Shown here in pieces: positions 31,610 through 38,192 of a DNA stretch of 38,192 nucleotides. This DNA is from an uncultured Merdimonas sp. (lineage in GTDB: Bacteria; Bacillota; Clostridia; Lachnospirales; Lachnospiraceae). The number at the start of each line of letters is the position of its first letter. Position 1 is the stretch's first letter. The DNA lies in NCBI GenBank assembly GCA_944375725.1, contig CALWAZ010000116.1, forward strand, positions 1 to 38,192, given 5' to 3'. Position numbers and translations under genes: made by a program. The notes beneath the pieces are model-generated. The model searched no databases and had not been told where the DNA came from. It saw nothing but the letters and a program-made list of their open reading frames with translations.

Positions 31610-32935
31610 ATGAAAATTTTATTTATATCCCTTGGCTGTGATAAGAATCTTGTGGATTCAGAAGTCATGCTGAAGCTCCTGGAGGAAAAGGGGTATCAGT
31701 TTACAGAGGATGAGACAGAGGCAGATATTATTATCATCAATACCTGCTGCTTTATCAATGATGCCAAGGAAGAGAGTGTCAATACAATTCTGGAGATGGC
31801 AGAATACCGCAAATGCGGAAGCTGCAAGGCTCTGATTGTCACGGGTTGTCTGGCCCAGAGGTATCAGAAGGAAATTCTGGATGAAATCGAAGAGGTAGAC
31901 GCGGTAATCGGTACCGCCACATACGATGCCATTACAGAGACAGTAGAGAAAGTTCTGGGCGGGCAGAAAGAACTGCGCTTTGAAAATATAGACCGTCTGG
32001 TGCCGGATCAGGGCGGCCGCATTCTGACCACAGGAGGCCATTATGCCTATCTGAAGATAGCGGAAGGCTGCGATAAGCACTGTACCTACTGCATTATCCC
32101 GAAGCTGCGGGGGCATTTCCGCAGCGTTCCGGAGGAACGGCTTGTGGCGGAAGCGGAAACTCTGGCCGGCCAGGGGGTGAAGGAGCTGATTCTGGTGGCG
32201 CAGGAGACTACCCTGTACGGTGTGGATCTGTATGGGGAAAAACGGCTTCCGGAGCTGCTGAGAAAGCTTGCCGCCATTCCGGGGATCCGCTGGATCCGCG
32301 TGCAGTACTGTTATCCGGAAGAGATTACGGAAGAGCTGATTCAGACCATAAAAACGGAACCCAAGATCTGCCATTATCTCGACCTTCCGATACAGCATGC
32401 CTCAGACAGAATTCTGAAGCGCATGGGAAGGCGTACGACCCAGGCGGATCTGCGGCGTATCATAGGCCGGCTCCGGGAGGAGATCCCGGACATCTGCCTG
32501 CGCACCACGCTGATTTCCGGGTTCCCGGGAGAGACGCAGGAGGATCATGAGGAGCTGATGCGCTTTGTGGATGACTGCGAGTTTGACAGACTGGGAGTTT
32601 TCACCTATTCTCCCGAGGAGGATACGCCGGCGGCTGTCATGCCGGATCAGATCCCGGAAGAGCTCAAGGAAGAGCGGCGCGCTGAGCTGATGGAGCTTCA
32701 GCAGGAGATCGCCTTTGAGAAGGCGGAAGACATGACGGGCCGTGAGCTGGAGGTCATGATAGAGGGCAAGGTGGCGGATGAGAACGCTTATGTGGGACGC
32801 ACCTATAAGGACGCCCCGGGCGTGGACGGCTATCTGTTCCTGAATACGGACGAGACGCTGATGAGCGGCGATTTCGCGAGGGTGCGCGTGACTGGCGCAG
32901 CAGAATATGATCTGATAGGAGAATTGATGGAATGA
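31610..32935 (+). CDS. rimO: Ribosomal protein S12 methylthiotransferase RimO
   Basis: A 441-residue radical-SAM enzyme that adds a methylthio group to the conserved aspartate of ribosomal protein S12. The N-terminal MTTase cluster cysteines include C10 and the NTCCF and GCLAQ segments; the radical-SAM cluster is C154, C158 and C161 in CDKHCTYC; a C-terminal TRAM-like domain starts near residue 375. The start at 31610 (opening MKILFISLGCDKN) is nine bases from GGTGAGG and better than the ATG at 31601, which abuts that site. The stop overlaps pgsA by four bases. Confidence 0.95.
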   Translation: MKILFISLGCDKNLVDSEVMLKLLEEKGYQFTEDETEADIIIINTCCFINDAKEESVNTILEMAEYRKCGSCKALIVTGCLAQRYQKEILDEIEEVDAVIGTATYDAITETVEKVLGGQKELRFENIDRLVPDQGGRILTTGGHYAYLKIAEGCDKHCTYCIIPKLRGHFRSVPEERLVAEAETLAGQGVKELILVAQETTLYGVDLYGEKRLPELLRKLAAIPGIRWIRVQYCYPEEITEELIQTIKTEPKICHYLDLPIQHASDRILKRMGRRTTQADLRRIIGRLREEIPDICLRTTLISGFPGETQEDHEELMRFVDDCEFDRLGVFTYSPEEDTPAAVMPDQIPEELKEERRAELMELQQEIAFEKAEDMTGRELEVMIEGKVADENAYVGRTYKDAPGVDGYLFLNTDETLMSGDFARVRVTGAAEYDLIGELME

Positions 32936-33474
32936 ATCTGCCAAATAAACTGACTGTGTTGAGAGTACTGATGATCCCGTTTTTCGTGGTGTTTATGCTG
33001 ACGGATCTGGGCGGGGAATATGGAAAATACATTGCGCTGGCCATTTTTGTCATCGCCAGCCTGACGGATCTTCTGGACGGGAAAATAGCCAGAAAACGAA
33101 ATCTGGTGACGAATTTCGGAAAGTTCATGGATCCTCTGGCGGATAAGCTGCTGGTATGCTCCGCGCTGATCTGTCTGGTGGAAATGAGGCGTCTGGCGGC
33201 CTGGATTGTAATAGTGATTATTGCCCGGGAATTTATTATCAGCGGATTCCGGCTGATTGCCTCGGATAATGGAGTGGTAATTGCGGCAAGCTATTGGGGG
33301 AAATTTAAAACGACCTTCCAGATGATCATGATTATTCTTCTGATTCTTGATCTGGGAGAAAGCTTCGCCGCAGTCGAGACGGCAGTGATCTGGATTGCGC
33401 TGATCCTGACCGTGGTTTCCTTGGTTGATTATCTTGTGAAAAACAAAGGCATACTGCTGGAAGGAGATATCTGA
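32932..33474 (+). CDS. pgsA: CDP-diacylglycerol-glycerol-3-phosphate phosphatidyltransferase
   Basis: A 180-residue membrane enzyme that makes phosphatidylglycerophosphate, the committed step to phosphatidylglycerol. The CDP-alcohol phosphotransferase signature DG-x2-AR-x8-G-x3-D-x3-D is complete: D49-G50, A53-R54, G63, D67 and D71. Four to six hydrophobic segments and normal length. The ATGA overlap with rimO implies coupling; the rimO-pgsA-cinA order is common in Firmicutes. Confidence 0.95.
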   Translation: MNLPNKLTVLRVLMIPFFVVFMLTDLGGEYGKYIALAIFVIASLTDLLDGKIARKRNLVTNFGKFMDPLADKLLVCSALICLVEMRRLAAWIVIVIIAREFIISGFRLIASDNGVVIAASYWGKFKTTFQMIMIILLILDLGESFAAVETAVIWIALILTVVSLVDYLVKNKGILLEGDI

Positions 33475-33477
33475 GGT

Positions 33478-34734
33478 ATGAGCATGACGGCGGAACTGAT
33501 TTCTGTGGGAACAGAGCTTCTGCTTGGAAATATTGTCAATACAAACGCGGCTTTTCTGGCGCAGGAATGCGCGAAGCTCGGCCTTTCGGTTTACTATCAG
33601 ACGACGGTGGGGGATAATCCGGGACGTCTGAAAGCGGCTGTGGAGCAGGCGCTGGAGCGTTCGGATGTGGTGATTTTAAGCGGAGGACTGGGACCTACCC
33701 AGGATGATTTGACGAAAGAAATTACGGCGGAAGCTTTCGGAATGAAGCTTGTGGAGGATGACCATACGCGGGAGCGCATCCAGGCGTATTTCGATGCCCG
33801 GGGCACGAAGAAAATCGCGGAAAATAACTGGAAGCAGGCCATGGTGCCGGAAGGGGCTGTGGTGGTGGACAATGACAATGGCACGGCTCCCGGACTGATC
33901 CTGGAGAAGGACGGGAAGACAGCTATTCTGCTGCCTGGACCTCCGGGGGAACTGATTCCCATGTTTCAGAAGGATATTTTCCCCTGGCTGCACCAGAGAC
34001 AGCCGGAGACGATTGTGTCAGAAATGGTAAAGCTGTGCGGCATCGGGGAGAGCAGCGCGGAGATGATGATTGCGGACCTGATTGCGGCCCAGTCCAATCC
34101 CACGATTGCCACCTACGCAAAGACGGGAGAGGTACATCTGCGCGTGACGGCACGGGCAGAGGATGAGGAGTCTGCGAAGCGTATGATGGCGCCGGTTTTA
34201 AAAGAGTTGAAGGTGAGATTTGGAAACCATATCTATACGATGGATGAGCATGTGTCGCTGGAGGATGCTGTGGTGGGGCTGCTGCAGGAGCAGGGGCTTA
34301 CGGTGACCACGGTGGAATCCTGTACGGGCGGGCTGATCGCGGGCCGTCTGGTCAATGTTCCGGGCGTGTCCGAGGTGTTCAAGCAGGGCTTTGTGACGTA
34401 TTCCAATAAGGCAAAGCGGAAGCTGGTAGGCGTAAAGAAGACCACGCTCCGGGAGTTCGGCGCGGTCAGTGATAAGACGGCAAGAGAGATGGCCAGAGGA
34501 GCTGTGCTCGTGACAGGCGCGGACGCGGCGGTAGCTGTCACGGGAATCGCGGGACCGGACGGAGGAACCGAGGAAAAGCCGGTGGGCCTGGTGTATATCG
34601 CGGCGGCCGTCCGCGGGCAGACCTATGTGCAGGAATGCCATTTTACAGGCAATAGAGCAAAAATCCGGGAAAGCACGGTGGCCGCGGCTCTGACGCTTCT
34701 GCGCAGGGCGGTTTTGGAGACGGCCGGTAATTGA
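33478..34734 (+). CDS. cinA: CinA family nicotinamide-nucleotide amidase / competence-damage protein
   Basis: A 418-residue two-domain protein. The N-terminal molybdopterin-binding-like (COG1058) domain has AELISVGTELLLGN and LSGGLGPTQDDLTKE (around residue 65). The C-terminal PncC amidase domain has TTVESCTGGLIAGRL near residue 280 and AVAVTGIAGPDGGTEEKPVGLVY around 350. CinA enzymes hydrolyse ADP-ribose and deamidate nicotinamide mononucleotide, recycling pyridine nucleotides; in some Gram-positives the gene is competence-induced. GGAAGGAG lies ten bases before the ATG. It follows pgsA by three bases. Confidence 0.95.
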   Translation: MSMTAELISVGTELLLGNIVNTNAAFLAQECAKLGLSVYYQTTVGDNPGRLKAAVEQALERSDVVILSGGLGPTQDDLTKEITAEAFGMKLVEDDHTRERIQAYFDARGTKKIAENNWKQAMVPEGAVVVDNDNGTAPGLILEKDGKTAILLPGPPGELIPMFQKDIFPWLHQRQPETIVSEMVKLCGIGESSAEMMIADLIAAQSNPTIATYAKTGEVHLRVTARAEDEESAKRMMAPVLKELKVRFGNHIYTMDEHVSLEDAVVGLLQEQGLTVTTVESCTGGLIAGRLVNVPGVSEVFKQGFVTYSNKAKRKLVGVKKTTLREFGAVSDKTAREMARGAVLVTGADAAVAVTGIAGPDGGTEEKPVGLVYIAAAVRGQTYVQECHFTGNRAKIRESTVAAALTLLRRAVLETAGN

Positions 34735-34755
34735 GCAGTACAGACGGAGGATGAG

Positions 34756-35199
34756 ATGGAAGAGACAAAGACAATACGGATCAAGTATTTCACGGACAAG
34801 ATTGACAGACTGGCATATATCGGAGGAAAATCGGACTGGATTGATCTGCGGTGCGCGGAGGAAATTCAGATGAAGGCGGGAGAGTTCCGTCTGATTCCTC
34901 TGGGCGTGGCCATGCAGCTGCCAAAGGGATATGAGGCCCATGTCGTCCCCCGGAGCAGTACTTATAAGAATTTCGGAATCATCCAGACAAACCATACGGG
35001 CATTATTGATGAAAGCTACTGCGGGGACAACGATCAGTGGTTCATGGCTGCCTATGCTCTGCGGGATACGCAGATTCATGTCAACGACCGAATCTGCCAG
35101 TTCCGGATTTTTGAGCACCAGCCGGAGCTGGTATTTGAGGAAACGGAAGAATTGGGAAATGAAGACAGGGGCGGCTGCGGCAGCACCGGAAAGGCGTGA
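34756..35199 (+). CDS. dut: dUTP diphosphatase
   Basis: A 147-residue trimeric-type dUTPase that hydrolyses dUTP to dUMP and pyrophosphate. All motifs are seen: I (DLRCAEEI), II ([12 protein letters not shown]), III ([11 protein letters not shown]), IV (RICQFRIF) and V ([11 protein letters not shown]). The motif V cysteine is unusual but conservative. GGAGG lies five bases upstream of the ATG. It sits between cinA and ppx with short spacers, probably in one operon. Confidence 0.93.
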   Translation: MEETKTIRIKYFTDKIDRLAYIGGKSDWIDLRCAEEIQMKAGEFRLIPLGVAMQLPKGYEAHVVPRSSTYKNFGIIQTNHTGIIDESYCGDNDQWFMAAYALRDTQIHVNDRICQFRIFEHQPELVFEETEELGNEDRGGCGSTGKA

Positions 35200-35203
35200 G
35201 AAC

Positions 35204-36742
35204 ATGCAGATAATTACATTTGCGGCCATTGAGATCAGCTCTTATGAAGTGGGTATGAAAATTCTGGAGCTGTCCTCGAAAAATGGAATGAAGGAAATCG
35301 ATTATATCCGCCATGGACTGGAGCTTGGAAAGGATGCCTATGTCTATGGAGAGATCGGAAATGAAATGCTGGAGGAGCTCTGCGAGATTCTGGAGGATTT
35401 CACCCGGATTATGAAGGAGTACCAGGTGGACGATTACCGGGCCTGCGCCACCAGCGCCATCCGGGATTCCAGAAACTGCCTTTTGATTTTGGACAAGATC
35501 CGGGTGCGCACCGGTCTCGAGGTGGAAATCTTAAGCAATTCCGAGCAGCGTTTTCTGGGGTACAAATCCATCGCCTCCAACGATGAGTCCTTCCAGAAGA
35601 TCATTCAGAAGGGAACAGCCATTGTGGATGTGGGCGGCGGCAGCATCCAGATTTCTCTGTTTGACAAGGATGCCCTGGTATCTACCCAGAATCTCCGGCT
35701 GGGAATCGTGCGTATCCGGGAGCGTCTGGCGAAGGTAGAGCAGCGCACCACGCATTTTGATGAGATCGTGGAAGAGATGATCAACAATGAGCTGAACAGC
35801 TACAAGCGCCTGTATCTGAAGGACAGGGAGATCAAGCACATGATTCTGGTGGGCGATTACATCAATCAGCTGGTTACCCGCAGGAAAGGAGAAAAGAGCG
35901 CTTCCTTTACCCGGGAAGAATACCAGAAGCTCTATCAGGAAATTTTATCCCGTTCTCCCCAGGAGATGGTGGGAAGACTGGGAGAGATCTCGGAAAACAT
36001 GTCTCTTGTCATGCCGGCGCTGATCATTTACCGGAGGCTGATTGAGGAGACCGGCGCGGAAAGACTCTGGATTCCGGGCCTGAATCTCTGTGACGGTCTT
36101 GCCTATGATTACGCGGAGCACAAGAAGATTTTCAAGTCCAGCCACAATTTCGAGAACGACATTATTGAGGCGGCCAAGAATATCGCCAAACGGTATCAGA
36201 GCAACAAGACCCATCTGGCCGGGACGGAATATCTGGCTCTTACGATCTTTGATAAAATGAAGCGGATTCACGGTATGGGGAAAAGAGAGAGGCTGCTGCT
36301 TCAGATCGCCGTGCTCCTTCATGACTGTGGAAAATATATCAGCATGAACCGGACAGCCCAGTGTTCCTATGAGATTGTCATGTCCACGGAGATCATCGGA
36401 CTTTCCCACAGAGAGCGGGAGATTATCGCGAACGCGATTCGGTTCAACACAGAAGAATTTGTCTCCTTTGAGGAATTCTCCATGGGCTGCAGCCTGGATC
36501 GGAACGATTATCTGCTGACCTCCAAGATCAGCGCGATTCTGCGGGTAGCCAATTCCATGGATCGCAGCCACAAGCAGAAGTTTAAAAATGTCAAGGTGAC
36601 ACTGAAGGACAGAGAGCTGATTGTGGTGGTGGATACCGTAGAGGACATTACGCTGGAGCAGGGACTTTTCTCCCACAAAGCAGATTTCTTTGAGACGATT
36701 TTCAGTATCAGGCCCGTAATCCGGCAGAAAAGGCAGGTATAA
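35204..36742 (+). CDS. ppx: Ppx/GppA exopolyphosphatase with HD domain
   Basis: A 512-residue protein. The N-terminal ASKHA fold (to about residue 300) has a degenerate phosphate loop FAAIEISSYEVGMKI, CATSAIRD, SNSEQRFLG and VDVGGGSIQISLF. The C-terminal HD domain has LLHDCGKYIS near residue 370. Enzymes of this type cleave polyphosphate from the end or hydrolyse pppGpp. The start at 35204 is four bases after the dut stop; a longer in-frame stretch overlaps dut in another frame and is not real. The following gene makes polyphosphate, so the two form a turnover pair. Confidence 0.92.
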   Translation: MQIITFAAIEISSYEVGMKILELSSKNGMKEIDYIRHGLELGKDAYVYGEIGNEMLEELCEILEDFTRIMKEYQVDDYRACATSAIRDSRNCLLILDKIRVRTGLEVEILSNSEQRFLGYKSIASNDESFQKIIQKGTAIVDVGGGSIQISLFDKDALVSTQNLRLGIVRIRERLAKVEQRTTHFDEIVEEMINNELNSYKRLYLKDREIKHMILVGDYINQLVTRRKGEKSASFTREEYQKLYQEILSRSPQEMVGRLGEISENMSLVMPALIIYRRLIEETGAERLWIPGLNLCDGLAYDYAEHKKIFKSSHNFENDIIEAAKNIAKRYQSNKTHLAGTEYLALTIFDKMKRIHGMGKRERLLLQIAVLLHDCGKYISMNRTAQCSYEIVMSTEIIGLSHREREIIANAIRFNTEEFVSFEEFSMGCSLDRNDYLLTSKISAILRVANSMDRSHKQKFKNVKVTLKDRELIVVVDTVEDITLEQGLFSHKADFFETIFSIRPVIRQKRQV

Positions 36743-36745
36743 GAG

Positions 36746-38192
36746 ATGGAAAAAACTGATTTTACGAAAACAGAGTATTTCAGAAACAGAGAGCTTTCCT
36801 GGCTGGCTTTCAATGAGAGGGTTTTAAGCGAGGCGAGAGATAAGACGATTCCTCTGTTTGAACGGCTGAAATTCCTGAGCATTACCGCTTCCAACCTGGA
36901 TGAATTCTTCATGATTCGTGTGGCGTCTCTGAAGGATATGGTAAATGCCAATTACACCAAAAAGGATATCGCGGGACTGACTGCCCAGGAGCAGCTGGCT
37001 CGGATCGGGGAAGAGACCCAGAAGCTGGTCAGCCTTCAGTATTCCACCTATTCACGCTCCCTGCTTCCCATGCTGCGCCAGCACGGGCTGAATGTGATTC
37101 AGGAGCATGAGGATCTGACAGATGAGCAGGCGGAGTACGTGGACCGGTATTTCAGGGATAATGTATATCCGGTGCTTACGCCCATGGCAGTAGACTCCTC
37201 GAGGCCTTTTCCGCTGATCCGCAATAAGACGCTGAACATCGGCGCTCTTCTCTCAAAGAAAAACCAGGAAGGAAAAGAAAAAGAGCTGGATTTTGCCACG
37301 GTTCAGGTTCCCTCCGTGCTTCCGCGCATCGTGCCTCTTCCCCATGGAAAAGACGGCAGCCGGACTGTGATCCTGCTGGAGGAGATTATAGAGCGCAACA
37401 TGCAGCAGCTGTTCCTGAGTTATGACATCATCTGCGCGTCCCCCTATCGTGTTATGAGAAACGCGGATCTGACCATAGAAGAGGATGAGGCGGCAGATCT
37501 GCTGAAGGAGATCCAGAAGCAGCTGAAAAAGCGCCAGTGGGGCGAAGTGATCCGGCTGGAAGTGGAAGAGAAGATAGACAAGCGTCTTTTAAAGCTTCTG
37601 CGGCGGGAATTTGATATTAAGGATGAAGCCATTTATAAAATTAACGGACCTCTCGATCTGACCTTCCTGATGAAAATGTACGGCCTGGAGGGCTTTGACG
37701 ATTTGAAGAATCCCAGATTTGTGCCGGCTCCTGTCAAGGAGCTGCCGCCGGACTGCGATATTTTCGAGCAGATCCGGAAAGGGGATATTCTGCTCCACCA
37801 TCCCTATCAGACCTTTGATCCGGTGGTGAAGTTTGTGAAGGACGCGGCTTCCGATCCGAAGGTGCTGGCGATCAAGCAGACCCTGTACCGTGTCAGCGGC
37901 AATTCTCCGATTATTGCCGCGCTGGCCCAGGCGGCTGAAAACGGAAAGCAGGTTTCGGTTCTGGTGGAGCTGAAGGCACGGTTTGATGAGGAAAACAATA
38001 TTATCTGGGCCAAAATGCTGGAGAAAGCCGGCTGCCATGTAATCTACGGCCTGGTGGGCTTAAAGACCCACAGCAAGATTACCCTGGTGGTGCGCAGAGA
38101 GGAAGACGGCATTCGCCGCTATGTCCATCTGGGAACCGGAAACTATAATGATTCCACTGCGAAGCAGTACACAGATGTGGGTCTTCTGACCT
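36746..38192 (+). CDS. ppk1: Polyphosphate kinase 1, 3' end beyond the window
   Basis: The first 482 codons of a protein normally near 700 residues, cut by the window edge. It polymerises the terminal phosphate of ATP into inorganic polyphosphate. Signs are NRELSWLAFNERVL at residues 11-24, then FLSITASNLDEFFMIRV, LTPMAVDSSRPFP, LLHHPYQTFDPV, LKARFDEENNI.W, and the phosphorylated histidine H442 in LKTHSK. The ATG follows AAGAG and is three bases after the ppx stop, so the pair is coupled. Confidence 0.95.
   Translation, partial: MEKTDFTKTEYFRNRELSWLAFNERVLSEARDKTIPLFERLKFLSITASNLDEFFMIRVASLKDMVNANYTKKDIAGLTAQEQLARIGEETQKLVSLQYSTYSRSLLPMLRQHGLNVIQEHEDLTDEQAEYVDRYFRDNVYPVLTPMAVDSSRPFPLIRNKTLNIGALLSKKNQEGKEKELDFATVQVPSVLPRIVPLPHGKDGSRTVILLEEIIERNMQQLFLSYDIICASPYRVMRNADLTIEEDEAADLLKEIQKQLKKRQWGEVIRLEVEEKIDKRLLKLLRREFDIKDEAIYKINGPLDLTFLMKMYGLEGFDDLKNPRFVPAPVKELPPDCDIFEQIRKGDILLHHPYQTFDPVVKFVKDAASDPKVLAIKQTLYRVSGNSPIIAALAQAAENGKQVSVLVELKARFDEENNIIWAKMLEKAGCHVIYGLVGLKTHSKITLVVRREEDGIRRYVHLGTGNYNDSTAKQYTDVGLLT

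Noticed and set aside
34931-35203. In-frame N-terminal extension of ppx
   Set aside because: It overlaps dut, whose motifs are intact, and the ATG at 35204 gives the normal family start.
1-38192. CRISPR arrays, tRNA or rRNA genes, complete insertion sequences or prophage
   Set aside because: No spaced direct repeats, no tRNA cloverleaf with CCA context, no rRNA-like segments and no transposase or phage reading frames were recognised.

Overview
The window looks like a chromosomal segment of a gut-type Lachnospiraceae (Clostridia, Firmicutes). The evidence is strong AGGAGG-type ribosome binding sites, TTGACA/TATAAT promoters, tightly packed co-directional genes, LuxS, RimO, an RbsABC-type sugar importer and a class M sirtuin/Zn-macrodomain pair. 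The family assignment comes from overall gene style and remembered homologues, not from a search. I saw no rRNA, tRNA, CRISPR array, complete insertion sequence or prophage.

Layout. 1-3.9 kb: uppP (cell-wall lipid carrier recycling), a small 11-residue-repeat protein, a TetR regulator with two copies of its probable operator (one on its own promoter, one before a 7-TM protein), and a YwnB-like NAD(P)-binding protein. 4.0-6.3 kb: an N-terminally shortened flavin-type/ferredoxin protein, a class M (ADP-ribosylating) sirtuin and a zinc-type macrodomain hydrolase that overlaps it; together they form a write/erase ADP-ribosylation module. 6.4-17.6 kb: a sugar-catabolic locus. A LacI-type regulator (frameshifted at a run of ten C) is divergent from an operon encoding a lyxose/mannose-type isomerase, an ABC importer (binding protein, double ATPase, permease), two tandem FGGY kinases, a class II aldolase and a mannitol-1-phosphate dehydrogenase homologue. 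The substrate is not evident from sequence.

17.8-22.2 kb: an Rrf2/YwnA-like regulator, then gltX, a GNAT acetyltransferase and a UvrD-type helicase. 22.2-24.2 kb (minus strand): an AlbA_2/Schlafen-type protein and a DUF1292 protein. 24.4-26.9 kb: aminotransferase, DUF218 protein and inositol monophosphatase family gene. 27.1-27.6 kb: luxS (minus). 27.8-38.2 kb: prepilin peptidase, ComEC-like metallo-beta-lactamase lipoprotein, YqeY, a lipoprotein, an EamA transporter, rimO, pgsA, cinA, dut, ppx and the start of ppk1, which runs off the end.

Most notable: (1) a 19-bp palindrome of the form TGTAAY-N7-ATTACA sits on the -35 box of both the Rrf2 gene and the YwnB-like gene 14.6 kb away, with a third copy just downstream of the latter's -10, so a regulator and its distant target can be matched from sequence alone. 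(2) A TetR palindrome is present twice around its gene. (3) The sirtuin/macrodomain pair lacks the lipoyl carrier genes it is known to accompany elsewhere. (4) The LacI reading frame depends on homopolymer length. (5) The sugar operon has an unusual enzyme combination with duplicated kinases.
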